Positions 39,449-48,526 are shown, counted from the first letter of the stretch. The stretch: DNA of 64,000 bases from an uncultured Formosa sp. (GCF_947500765.1 NZ_CANMTH010000003.1:496001-560000); one strand, 5' to 3'. Notes: generated by a model from the letters alone, not told the origin. A program made the numbers and translations.

Positions 39449-41920
39449 CTATTCATTTGATATTGGAATACTAACAGGAACAGGAATTTGAGCTAAAACA
39501 TTATTGTAAATATCAACTTCTGTGGATTCTGTTTCAATAGAAACTATTAAACTATATTCAACATCGGAGTTATATCTCATTAGCTTTTTTCGGTTTTTCC
39601 ACCAACCTCCAATTGGATAGATAGCTATTTTATTTCTCAATGCTAAATCTGCAGCTGAACCTTCCCATATGTCCTTATGAATACTTCCTTTATCTCTAAC
39701 TTTACTACCTAATAACCAATTTTCACTACCTTCTTGTACGTAATCATCTTGTTCTTCTCTAAGAGTTCTACTTACTCTAGCTTTAAACATTTTTAAACTC
39801 TCATTTCTATCTATCATTTTGAACCTCAATCCATGTGATTTATATGATTGATCACTTGCGTATCTTCTATTTCCTGGATTTGGCTCAATAAAATATGACA
39901 ATGTTATTTTTAATTTAACATTCGTCTCTGCTAAATCAGTTAATATGTCACTAGGCCAAGGTAAATCAAATAGATGAAACTCATTTGTTTTAGCTCTATT
40001 TTGTTCGTATTTATAAGGTCTTAAAGACCTTTCTGCTATCATTGTCAACGAATTTTCAGCACTATACTTGGCTTTGATTAAATTTGGAATTCCATAGCCA
40101 ATTTTAGATATTAGATTCCATTTTTCATCTGAACTTAAGTCACTAATATTTGAATTATTTACGAACACTCTATTCCATTCAGCTGAATGTATAATTAAAG
40201 CCCTTATTGTCTCAGGTTTATAATTTGGATACATTTGATATAATTCAGAAGCAAATTTTGAAGCCAAAGCAACTGATGCACTTGTATCGGAAAATGTTGT
40301 TAACCATGATCTTCCTACACCTCCTACACCTGTTGATAAAAGTTTTAATGAATCATGATCTAGAATGCCTGAATTAAATATTCCGTCATTTCCACCTTCA
40401 AATACAACATCTGGCTTACGAGGCCATCTTTTATTCCATTTTAAAGAAGTAGAATTACAAGGTGACATTTGACCTCTTTGTGCTAATAACTCTGCTCCAG
40501 GGAATTCTTGAACATTTAACCTGTCTTTCTCTGTAAATGAACCAACTGTAATTGCATTAAATGATTGAGCAGGATCTTCAACGGAAAAATCTTCATTAGA
40601 TATTGGATAATTTAATCTATCATTTAAGGGTAAATTACCTCCGGATATTAGAACTAATGTATTATCGTTTCTCTCCTTTATAGTACCAAATAATTTTTGA
40701 TCTATAGCAGCAGACCAAGAAGAAGGTCTACCTAAATATTTATTATCTGGTGCTGTTACAGCTAAACATACTATTCTTTTTGAAAATGGATTTATTACTT
40801 CTGCGCTTGCAATGGCTTCCAATGTAATTTTTCCATATAAATCAGGATCATTTGCTGTACTAGCATCTATAATTTTTATGCTTTCAACATTATTTTTTAT
40901 GTTAATAATTCCAGTATTACTTAATGGTTCATTTAAATCACCATATAAAATGATACCTGCCATTGGTGTTCCATGACCATGCCTGTATGAATCAGCTGTT
41001 GTCCATTCTGGATTTATAGAATCCAAATTCCTTGCAGGAATTAAATCTTCCAAAAGAGGATTAGTTCTATTGACACCAGAATCTAAAAGACATACAACTA
41101 CATTACTGTGATCAATTTCATTATTAATTCTATCTTTTAAATCGTCAATAAACTCACCTTCCCAAGTTTTATCCAAATTTGTAAAGAAATCTGAAGTTTC
41201 AATTGGCTTTCTTAATTCAGCTAAATTATTTTGGTATAATAAAGTTCTTGCCAATTGTTCAGGTGTTCCTTTTATTAAACCAACAATGTTTTCTGGAAAC
41301 TCTAATATTCTTTCGTTTGTTATAAGTCCATTATCGCTCAAAGAATTAATAGATGATAAAACTTCTTCTCTACCTACATTACTATACCAAACCTCCCACC
41401 AAACATCTTGACCTGCTGACGGGAAATCAATTTCAGGTTCTTGCCAAAAACTTTCTAGAGTTGCTGCTCTAATGTTTTCAATGTTTGAAATTAAATTTTG
41501 ATTACGTGGATTTCCACCAGAGGTGTCTTCGGATAAATATTGTTCAATCTTGGTTAGAAAATTAGAAACAGCTCTTTTGTTTAAATAAACTGCAATTTTA
41601 TATACAACTTGTTCTTGTCCATCAACATCGTTAGTAAATATGGCTTTACATGAAGCTAATCTAATGTTATCTCCAGCATTTTCAAACCTATCAAATGTTA
41701 GTTCAAAATTAACAGCTGATTCAAATTCAATATATACAAATTCATAATCAGCATCTCCTTCTGAAAATTCGGTAACAGCATGATTAAATGATTGTTGTAT
41801 ATGTGTTCCGTGCTGTTGCCTATTTGTTCTAGGTTTTAAATTGAAACCTCCACCTCCATGTGTACTATATGGAAATGAAGAAGTGTATCCATTTAGACGA
41901 ATATGATTTAAATCTGACAT
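39449..41920 (-). CDS. ietS: Cytoplasmic subtilisin-like S8 serine protease, IetS-like defence component
   Basis: 823 aa. No signal peptide or prodomain. Residues 1-~265 form an unknown N-terminal region. The S8 domain has D280 in VCLLDSGVNR, H316 in RHGHGTPMAG, oxyanion Asn N429 in LISGGNLP, and Ser S547 in FSDTSASVALAS, the full triad with a DTS instead of the usual GTS. Residues ~640-823 are an extra beta-rich tail. The gene starts 3 bp after an AAA+ ATPase gene. An AAA+ ATPase plus cytosolic subtilisin is the composition of IetAS, described on an Agrobacterium Ti plasmid and later as an anti-phage system; identity is inferred from architecture. Confidence 0.82.
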   Translation of the reverse strand: MSDLNHIRLNGYTSSFPYSTHGGGGFNLKPRTNRQQHGTHIQQSFNHAVTEFSEGDADYEFVYIEFESAVNFELTFDRFENAGDNIRLASCKAIFTNDVDGQEQVVYKIAVYLNKRAVSNFLTKIEQYLSEDTSGGNPRNQNLISNIENIRAATLESFWQEPEIDFPSAGQDVWWEVWYSNVGREEVLSSINSLSDNGLITNERILEFPENIVGLIKGTPEQLARTLLYQNNLAELRKPIETSDFFTNLDKTWEGEFIDDLKDRINNEIDHSNVVVCLLDSGVNRTNPLLEDLIPARNLDSINPEWTTADSYRHGHGTPMAGIILYGDLNEPLSNTGIINIKNNVESIKIIDASTANDPDLYGKITLEAIASAEVINPFSKRIVCLAVTAPDNKYLGRPSSWSAAIDQKLFGTIKERNDNTLVLISGGNLPLNDRLNYPISNEDFSVEDPAQSFNAITVGSFTEKDRLNVQEFPGAELLAQRGQMSPCNSTSLKWNKRWPRKPDVVFEGGNDGIFNSGILDHDSLKLLSTGVGGVGRSWLTTFSDTSASVALASKFASELYQMYPNYKPETIRALIIHSAEWNRVFVNNSNISDLSSDEKWNLISKIGYGIPNLIKAKYSAENSLTMIAERSLRPYKYEQNRAKTNEFHLFDLPWPSDILTDLAETNVKLKITLSYFIEPNPGNRRYASDQSYKSHGLRFKMIDRNESLKMFKARVSRTLREEQDDYVQEGSENWLLGSKVRDKGSIHKDIWEGSAADLALRNKIAIYPIGGWWKNRKKLMRYNSDVEYSLIVSIETESTEVDIYNNVLAQIPVPVSIPISNE

Positions 41921-41923
41921 TTA

Positions 41924-42901
41924 TTAGAAAGGCTTTTTTCTAGAATTTATTATTTCAGTTATAAATTCTAAATTAGATTTTTCCTCTCCGTAAATAAGAA
42001 TATTTTTCAGGAAATCTTCACAAACTCGTTTTAAGTCCGAAAAATTAAGTCCAATAGATTTTTTGGATAGATTTAGAAGTATATTATCTGAATCAGATAA
42101 CTTTTTGTTTAATTCTCTTTTATAAAATTGATAAATTTGTTTTTCTGTTGGTAGTGGATAATTAATAATATCATCAAATCTTCTAAAAAGTGCCTCATCA
42201 AGATTTTCTGGCATATTTGTAGCAGCAATAATTAAACTATTTGACTCATCCTTTTCGATTTGTAAAAGAAAACTATTCAAAACTCTTTTTATTTCTCCTA
42301 CATCATTACCATGATTTCTTGTTGTTCCTATACTATCAAATTCATCAAATAAATAAACAGCTCTAAACTCTTTCATTGTATCAAAAACTAAACGAAGTTT
42401 AGCAATAGATTCTCCCATATATCTACTTATAAGACCATCAAGTCTAATAACAAATAAAGGTATTCCCAACTCATTTGATAATACTTTTGCAGTCATTGTT
42501 TTACCACAACCAGGTGGTCCTGTAAGAAGTAATTTTTTTCTTGGAAATAAGTTATGCTGTCTTAATTTTTCAATTTGCTTTTGCTCATCTAAAATTCTGA
42601 TTATGATTTTTTTTAGTTTATCATTTAAGACCATATCTTTCAATTTGTCATTAGGTCTTGTAAATTCTAATAAATCATTCAACTCTTTTTGAGCAGCATT
42701 TACTGGTAAGTTTTTTAGACTTCCAACATCAAGTTTAGACTTTTTAGAATCTTTAATTAGCTTCTTTAGCTCTTCAGCTAGTTCTTGACGACCCTTTCTT
42801 GCCTCTGCTGCAGCTATTTGCATTGCAGTAGCATAGAATCGAGAATCATCTCCATCACTAAAAGATTTAATTAGACTTTTTATTTGTTCTGCAGCTGCCA
42901 T
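41924..42901 (-). CDS. ietA: AAA+ ATPase, IetA-like defence component
   Basis: 325 aa. A helical, Ala/Lys-rich N-terminal part (1-60) precedes one AAA+ module: Walker A GPPGCGKT (128-135), pore-loop-like RLDGLISRYMGES, Walker B YLFDEFDS (183-190), sensor-1 Asn N229 in IAATNMP and arginine fingers R240/R241 in LFRRFDD. FtsH/spastin-like in style, without any protease domain of its own. First gene of the two-gene unit with the S8 protease, so it is expected to control or feed the protease. No membrane segment. Confidence 0.85.
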   Translation of the reverse strand: MAAAEQIKSLIKSFSDGDDSRFYATAMQIAAAEARKGRQELAEELKKLIKDSKKSKLDVGSLKNLPVNAAQKELNDLLEFTRPNDKLKDMVLNDKLKKIIIRILDEQKQIEKLRQHNLFPRKKLLLTGPPGCGKTMTAKVLSNELGIPLFVIRLDGLISRYMGESIAKLRLVFDTMKEFRAVYLFDEFDSIGTTRNHGNDVGEIKRVLNSFLLQIEKDESNSLIIAATNMPENLDEALFRRFDDIINYPLPTEKQIYQFYKRELNKKLSDSDNILLNLSKKSIGLNFSDLKRVCEDFLKNILIYGEEKSNLEFITEIINSRKKPF

Positions 42902-43002
42902 TTTATATTATCATGCTATTCGCCGTAAAAATATACAAAAGTTTCATCAATTAATTATGTTATAGTGCAATTTTAAAATTAAATTTATTAATAATTCCAC
43001 AC

Positions 43003-43111
43003 ACATTCCACTACCCTACTACGTCGTCGCATAAAAAGTGTTCCATTAGCATTGCAGAAGAAACTTTGAGAATAAATTTTTTAAAGAAACTGAAGTAACA
43101 ACTTTCGCTTT
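43003..43111. repeat. Imperfect repeat B, copy 1
   Basis: Aligns with 47691-47796: shared blocks include ACA(C)TTCCA, ACTACGTCGT/ACTACATCGT, AAAGTG, ATTA-AGAAG and the identical 17-mer AACAACTTTCGCTTT core. About two thirds of positions match by eye. Confidence 0.65.
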
Positions 43112-43141
43112 TTACCAAAGCAAAGTAACATAACGCAGAAC

Positions 43142-43213
43142 ATTATAGAACATATTATAACAATTAACGCAATAGCGCATTTCAGCGCTATTTGACATAA
43201 TCGCAGATATAAC
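43142..43213. repeat. 72-bp direct repeat, copy 2 (right of ietAS)
   Basis: Identical to 38937-39008. Hairpin AATAGCGC-atttca-GCGCTATT at 43171-43192. Beyond the identical part, TATAACGGCTTTAGACTTAT followed by AGCGTTAGTA forms an imperfect second hairpin, in the place where copy 1 has GATATAACAACAC/GTGTTTTATATC. Confidence 0.9.
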
Positions 43214-43288
43214 GGCTTTAGACTTATAGCGTTAGTAATGATGTCAAGTTAATTATGTTTTAGTAGTTTATTTTATAATTAATCACAA

Positions 43289-44431
43289 TCAATCCTCAAA
43301 ATTATGTACCGAATTACTATTCCCTAATCTTAGAGCAAAAAACTTGTAAATTACAGGAATAGGGTCTTTTATAAAAAACTTTAAAGCGGTATCGGTTTTT
43401 AAAAAAGTCCACTTAAATAAAACACCCTTTTCTTGTTTTACTTTTAATTTTATACCTGTTAAACTGTAATAAGTAGATGCATTACATTCTGGTGCTGTAA
43501 AAGCTTGTCCTATACTAAGCTTATAATGTAAGTCTGGAAAATTAATACCTGCATGCAACGACGCCTCTAACGACAACCAATACCTGGGGTTAATCTCTAT
43601 AACTTTAAAGTCTTGAGTGTTTACGTCAAATCTCAAATCTACGTGTGCTATACCAGACCAATTAAGCGTTTTCATAAGCTTTTGGACAACGGCAAATAAC
43701 TTGGGCTTTTGGAGAAATACATGGGCATAAGCCGGTGCAAAATCAGATGTGCCATTAACAACCCCTTTCTGGATGGTGTATGCTAAAATTTCACCGTGTT
43801 TACACAATACGCTGCAATCTATATCGTAGCCTACTATATATTCTTGAATAATGTGTGTGCCTAAAAAGGTGTTGGTTTTAAAGTGATTTTTAAAAGCAGC
43901 CATATCCTGAAAAACATGTATATGATTACCTCCTCCATACCCTACTGTGGGCTTACTGATTATGGGAAAATGTAAAGCTTTAACGGTATCTAATTCTGAC
44001 ATATGAGAGACTAAACACGATTTAGGATGTGGAATTTTATGCGTGTTTAAATGGTGAGATAATAAGGCTTTATTGTTGGCCGTATCAAAAGTTGCCAAAT
44101 CTGTAACCAACATTAATTTTTCAGAGGCTTTTAATTGATGCTTGTGCGCTATAAATTTTCTAATCCCTCCTTCAGATACGGGCATAATAAAATCAATATC
44201 GTGAGCTTCTACCGCCTTATCAATAATAGTAACCCATGCGTCATCATTTTTAGGTTTTGGCACATATGAAAAATGATCTACATACCTGGAGAAGCGCATT
44301 GGAGTGTATTCTAAACTCGAAATCAGATAGATTTTATATTGTTTAGAAGTGGACAGACAATTAATAACAGGGATGGCTAAAAGGTTTTCTCCATCAGGAA
44401 TTAATAGTGATATAACATCTTTTTTTTTCAT
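43289..44431 (-). CDS. ATP-grasp domain protein (carboxylate-amine ligase-like)
   Basis: 380 aa. N-terminal Rossmann-like pre-ATP-grasp domain (ISLLIPDGENLLAIPVINCL), then an ATP-grasp fold with HFPIISKPTVGYGGGNHIHVF (ATP-binding lysine and glycine-rich loop), HIIQEYIVGYDID, and metal-binding FKVIEINPRYWLSLE. This is the CarB/PurT-like group that joins a carboxylate with an amine or thiol; the substrate is unknown. It overlaps the membrane-protein gene by 4 bp (ATGA) and ends 76 bp from the repeat block. Part of a three-gene operon unlike the housekeeping neighbours. Confidence 0.8.
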   Translation of the reverse strand: MKKKDVISLLIPDGENLLAIPVINCLSTSKQYKIYLISSLEYTPMRFSRYVDHFSYVPKPKNDDAWVTIIDKAVEAHDIDFIMPVSEGGIRKFIAHKHQLKASEKLMLVTDLATFDTANNKALLSHHLNTHKIPHPKSCLVSHMSELDTVKALHFPIISKPTVGYGGGNHIHVFQDMAAFKNHFKTNTFLGTHIIQEYIVGYDIDCSVLCKHGEILAYTIQKGVVNGTSDFAPAYAHVFLQKPKLFAVVQKLMKTLNWSGIAHVDLRFDVNTQDFKVIEINPRYWLSLEASLHAGINFPDLHYKLSIGQAFTAPECNASTYYSLTGIKLKVKQEKGVLFKWTFLKTDTALKFFIKDPIPVIYKFFALRLGNSNSVHNFED

Positions 44432-45561
44432 GATTGCCTTTTAGTTTTTAGTGCGTTCCACAGCATTGGAAGGAAAAATAAGATACCCGCCCAAGTGACT
44501 ACAATTTGCGTGATATGCATAATTTCATTATTAAACAGCAAGCGCATGGTATAACGGATGAAAAAATCTAACCCAAACAGAACGATATAAAAATTACTAC
44601 TGTATAATAAAAATGTACGAATACCATTCCAATTGTAGGCAACCTTATCTGAAATTCGTATTTCAAACCAATGCCTTTCTAATTTGGGGGCATCAGGGCT
44701 CCAGTGTATGTGTCTATTAAAATTAAGGCTAACCAATGCCTTTTTTAAGGTCTTAAATTGGTTATCATCTAGTGCCACCAATAGCTTGTCTTTGGGCCAA
44801 TCTAAAAAAATGAGCAGTCCTAAAACTATATCTTCATAAAAATGACCAAAACGATGAATGGTTAGGGTATACAATAAGGTGTGAAAAATAAGAATGGCCC
44901 ATACTGCAATGTTTTGTGTGTTCTTATTTAAAATTAAGATGGCTATAGTGAATTCAAGACACATAGAACTCCAAGACAAAAGCTTTGCAAACATTAAATC
45001 TGGCAGCCATGAAGCAATGGTAATATAAGTCTGATTCTCGCGCGCAACCCGCAACCAATTATCCATAAATTGTCCAGTCCACCAATCTAATTGAGGGGTT
45101 TTATTTATTACCGCTCCAATGTATATTAATGCAAATTGAATATAGAGTAACCAAGGATCGTGCAGCCGATTAGACAATCCGGCCAATAAGAAAAAACAGC
45201 CTAAAATAAACAGATGATTCCTAAAAATAGGTTTTGAAGAGAGTAAAACCAATAAGGTGATTAATCCCAATAGAAAAGCCATGGTTCTGACCCTAACATT
45301 ACATAACAACAACACACCGGCCGTTACAAATATAATTTGAGACATGACTTTATAGACATTGGGGATGACATGAAAGTTGTCAAATACTTTTAAGAAAGGA
45401 ATATACGGATCATCCATTTTCCCCACAAAACCATACAAGCAAAGCATGATAAAAGCGAGCTTACATAATAATAAAATATTAGGTAGCATTGCGGTATTTG
45501 TTACTCGCAATGGAAAATATACCGATGTGGTAAGTGTATTTATTTTTTCGAAAAACTCCAT
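44428..45561 (-). CDS. HTTM-like multi-pass membrane protein
   Basis: 377 aa with about eight hydrophobic segments between residues ~25 and ~365. YIQFALIYIGAVINKTP followed by DWWTGQFMDNW, and HTLLYTLTIHRFGHFYED, resemble the HTTM (vitamin K-dependent gamma-carboxylase-like) membrane family; lumenal and lipid-dependent activity is not demonstrable. A cytosolic loop RHIHWSPDAPKLERHW lies between helix groups. The start overlaps the small exported gene by 22 bp, and its end overlaps the ATP-grasp gene by 4 bp, so the three are co-translated. Confidence 0.7.
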   Translation of the reverse strand: MEFFEKINTLTTSVYFPLRVTNTAMLPNILLLCKLAFIMLCLYGFVGKMDDPYIPFLKVFDNFHVIPNVYKVMSQIIFVTAGVLLLCNVRVRTMAFLLGLITLLVLLSSKPIFRNHLFILGCFFLLAGLSNRLHDPWLLYIQFALIYIGAVINKTPQLDWWTGQFMDNWLRVARENQTYITIASWLPDLMFAKLLSWSSMCLEFTIAILILNKNTQNIAVWAILIFHTLLYTLTIHRFGHFYEDIVLGLLIFLDWPKDKLLVALDDNQFKTLKKALVSLNFNRHIHWSPDAPKLERHWFEIRISDKVAYNWNGIRTFLLYSSNFYIVLFGLDFFIRYTMRLLFNNEIMHITQIVVTWAGILFFLPMLWNALKTKRQS

Positions 45562-45884
45562 ACCTTTTCGTCATGACCATTTGTACGGTAAATCACTTGC
45601 ACTTCGGCATGATCTTCTATGCGGTTGCGAGTCTCGTACTGTCGTATTAAACTAAAAACATTATCAATAGCTCTAGGTTCCCAACCAACCGCTTGGTAGT
45701 GGTACCGTTTTTTGATGTCTTGTTCTGAAAGTAACTGACCATTGATCTTTACAGAAATAGTATAGTACGTATGCTCATCGTAAGGCGCCCAACAAAAATA
45801 ACGTTCGGGAATAAATCGGGCATATCCAATAGAACCTACTTGCAATAGCAGAAAGAGGATGCCAATGGCATATCTAAATTTCAT
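45540..45884 (-). CDS. Small membrane-anchored exported protein, unknown
   Basis: 114 aa. Hydrophobic N-terminus (YAIGILFLLLQVGSIGYA) acts as a signal anchor; the rest is periplasmic. FCWAPYDEHTYYTISVKINGQLLSEQDI and RAIDNVFSLIRQYE show no match I can name, but short proteins of this look accompany HTTM-domain genes in flavobacteria. First gene of the operon, overlapping the membrane-protein gene by 22 bp. Confidence 0.65.
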   Translation of the reverse strand: MKFRYAIGILFLLLQVGSIGYARFIPERYFCWAPYDEHTYYTISVKINGQLLSEQDIKKRYHYQAVGWEPRAIDNVFSLIRQYETRNRIEDHAEVQVIYRTNGHDEKVWSFSKK

Positions 45885-46323
45885 TTAGGTGTGATTTTGG
45901 TCAGTCTATTTATTTAATTTAATGAAATACTGGACTTTACACGGAAATAAGCTTAAAAAATCGTTATAACGTGAATTTATAGCGTTAAAACCTTTCTTTT
46001 AACCCAGTGAATGCTGTAAAAATCTTTCAAATGGCATTAAAAGATTTCGTAAATATTTGAAATTAAGAGTATTATATCCATGTTTAATATGGCGCTTTAC
46101 TCCTGCATGGTAGGTGTAAAAAGTTTTTAAAATAAGTACCTGATATTTGATAATATCAATTAAAAATTTAACACATATAAATAATATATAGCTCTAGATT
46201 GTATTAAGAAAATATCGGCTCTCAATCAGTAGACATATTTTAACCACATTCATAGCCTTATGCAAACTAAGAAAAACTATTTTTTGGATGTTTTTTTTAA
46301 TGTCTAATGACATAAATAAAGTA
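45885..46323. other. Intergenic region with one small inverted element
   Basis: 439 bp, AT-rich. At 45962-45987 ATAACGTGAATTTATAGCGTTA has outer arms TAACG/CGTTA and looks like a shortened form of the TATAACG...AGCGTTA hairpin at 43207-43233. No gene or promoter identified with confidence. Confidence 0.4.
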
Positions 46324-47445
46324 TTAATTAACTATTAATTTTGCACTTGCTGTATTACCATTGAAAAATTGGACTTTAATTAAATAAATACCTTTTAATA
46401 ATTTACTTGTATTAAAAGTCATTGCAGTAGACAATATTTTGTTTTCTTGATTTTTGATGCTTTTACCTAATAAATCGAATATTTCAAAACTTTGGATTTG
46501 AGTATCCTGAATAGATTTAATGTTAACTAAACGTGTAGTGGGGTTTGGATAAATATGTATTAATTTTTCTGTATTATGAGTTTCAAAAAAATGATGATCA
46601 TCTACACCGAGAGTCGAAAATACTGGAGTTGTAACATACAGCTCGCTGCCACTTTCGGTAGTTATACCTTGAAAAAAAAGATGATCATTAACCATGGTAA
46701 AAGAATAAGTTAATCTTAATTCTGATGAGCCATTTGTAACATTAATATCAATAGCAGAAACTTCATTTGACTTACCTTTAGTTACCCATAATTTATCTGA
46801 ATAGGCATATTGTTTAAAAAGTAAATTTTCTTTAAAACAAGCTAATTCAGTGAAAACATTATAAACATCTTCTTCATTATTTAAAACGGCATTTGTACCA
46901 GCTGCTGTACCATCTGTCTTCCATAATTCAGTTCCAGAACTAGCCTCATCATGAACTTGAAAATACACATAATCTCCACAACTCATAATTTGACTTATAT
47001 CTAAATTTATAAACGGATGAGTACGATCAGAAAACATAAGTTTAGTCCCTTCTAATGTTCCATTTGTTTTATATACAGCTTTATAAAAAGGACTTGGCTC
47101 TTTTGCTATAAAATAAAGCTCGTCGTTAAGTATAGTCATATCTTGAATATCACTATCTATATTATCTCCAAAAGTCATTAAGTGATTTGTTCCTTCTGTC
47201 GTTCCATCTGAAACCCACAAATCATGTGGTCCATATGTAGTGCCTGAAGTTTCAGCAATCATTACTAATTTATTATTTACCACACGAATGGCTTCAAGTC
47301 TATTTAAGTCTTTAATTTTTGAAGTTCCAGATATTGTGCCATCAGTTCTAAATAAAGCAAAACCATTATCTCCTATTGCAGAAAAATAAATTGCCCCTTG
47401 ATATGACACGACTTCAGTAATCCATCCATCATTAGAATAACCAGT
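46324..47445 (-). pseudogene. 5'-truncated T9SS cargo protein (ELWxTDGT repeats plus C-terminal sorting domain)
   Basis: The readable frame is 361 aa from a GTG, but the same frame stays open upstream to 47445 and encodes a continuation (GYSNDGWITEVVSYQ) with no start codon and no signal peptide before a stop at 47446-47448. The body carries repeats of the form ELWKTDGTAAGT / LWVSDGTTEGT, and the end (IYPNPTTRLVNI ... LLKGIYLIKV) is a type A T9SS sorting domain. A T9SS substrate without an export signal cannot leave the cytoplasm, so this is a remnant of a larger gene. Confidence 0.8.
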
Positions 47446-47926
47446 TTATTTTTTAATTAATAATTCTTATTAAAAACCTTCATTAAATTGATCTTCACTT
47501 ATAGCTGGTTTTGGTAATTTTTTTTAAATATGCTTTAATAATTTATTCAAAATGCTAAAAGGATTACAAGCGTAAAAATCAATAAGATATGAGCTTACAA
47601 TAATTGCTTAAGAAAAATTTAAATTTACAAAATATTATAGTATTACATATGAGGGAAAACCGTAAACCAAAAAGATTTTTTAAATAATTGACACTTCCAT
47701 ACTACATCGTAGTATATAAAGTGCCGCACTAACATTATAGAAGCCGTTTTCAATATTACTGTTTTTGAAGATACTATAATAACAACTTTCGCTTTGATTT
47801 AAATAGATATTAAGCGATGCATGAATATATTAATCTTAATAAAAAGTTATAAATACAGTTCTATATGGCTAAATAATATAGCATAACTAGTTTGGACTAA
47901 CAATTTTAATAAAGACCATTTAATCA
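47446..47926. other. Intergenic region with repeat B copy 2
   Basis: 481 bp between the T9SS remnant and the S24 repressor gene. It holds repeat B copy 2 (47691-47796). The part 47446-47690 may contain further decayed coding sequence of the T9SS gene but no frame is recognisable. Confidence 0.55.
47691..47796. repeat. Imperfect repeat B, copy 2
   Basis: Partner of 43003-43111. Shared blocks as given there; the best-conserved end is TAACAACTTTCGCTTT. Confidence 0.65.
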
Positions 47927-48526
47927 TCACATCTTAATCACTTCCGCAACGACACCCTGAACTCTAAAATCTGTAGTTAATATTATGGGCTGATGTTTTG
48001 GGTTTGTAGAATGCGGTTTTAAAACAATTGTGTTGCCATTATGCCTAAACTCTTTAATAGTGGCTTCGTCGTCTATTAGGGCAAGTACCAAATCTCCGGT
48101 TACTGCAGTTTGTTGACGTTTAATTAGTAGTAAGTCTCCACTATCTATGCCTTTAGTATTCATAGAATCTCCAGTGGCTCTCAACAAAAAATAATCTGAT
48201 GGGGTTTTAACCAATTGTGTGGCGATTGGGATTTGAGCTTCAATATGTGCTTCTGCAAATGTGGGCAAACCACAAGCTACAGCACCTATTAATGGGATAT
48301 TTACGGTATCACTTTCAGCCGTACTATGTAACACAACCTTGTTAACCTCTAATAAGTCTCGGGCTTCAACATGCAGAATATTGGCAATCTCATACAGCAA
48401 TTCTAAACTGGGTTGCCTCCTATTTTGCACATAAGCATTCACCATATTATAACTCTTATTTAACTTCTCGGCCAACCACGTTTGCTTGATGCCTTTGTCT
48501 TCTAATACCTCCTTAATGCGATTCAT
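47927..48526 (-). CDS. XRE-HTH / S24 (LexA-UmuD-like) self-cleaving repressor
   Basis: 199 aa from the ATG at 48526. N-terminal XRE helix-turn-helix (KQTWLAEKLNKSYNMVNAYVQNRRQPS) and C-terminal S24 peptidase. Catalytic Ser S121 in ATGDSMNTKG, Lys K158 in DDEATIKEF, and cleavage site C85-G86 in GAVACGLPTF, which is the Cys-Gly type of UmuD rather than the Ala-Gly of LexA. It should be inactivated on DNA damage by RecA filaments. Divergent from a radical-SAM DNA-repair pair with a palindrome in the shared gap, so it probably represses that pair and itself. Own -7 box TATATTTG (minus strand 48558-48551). Confidence 0.88.
   Translation of the reverse strand: MNRIKEVLEDKGIKQTWLAEKLNKSYNMVNAYVQNRRQPSLELLYEIANILHVEARDLLEVNKVVLHSTAESDTVNIPLIGAVACGLPTFAEAHIEAQIPIATQLVKTPSDYFLLRATGDSMNTKGIDSGDLLLIKRQQTAVTGDLVLALIDDEATIKEFRHNGNTIVLKPHSTNPKHQPIILTTDFRVQGVVAEVIKM

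Larger units (their letters stand above)
42902..43288. other. Gap with repeat B copy 1 and 72-bp repeat copy 2
   Basis: 387 bp between ietA and the ATP-grasp gene. It contains repeat B (43003-43111), then the 72-bp repeat (43142-43213) and its distal hairpin, ending 6 bp before the ATP-grasp stop codon. No gene seen. Confidence 0.75.

Noticed and set aside
39449..41920. Ordinary secreted subtilisin
   Set aside because: No signal peptide, no propeptide, and immediate coupling to an AAA+ ATPase gene.
38937..47796. Classical integron or composite transposon
   Set aside because: No integrase or transposase gene, and the hairpins are shorter than a standard attC; only a cassette-like pattern is claimed.
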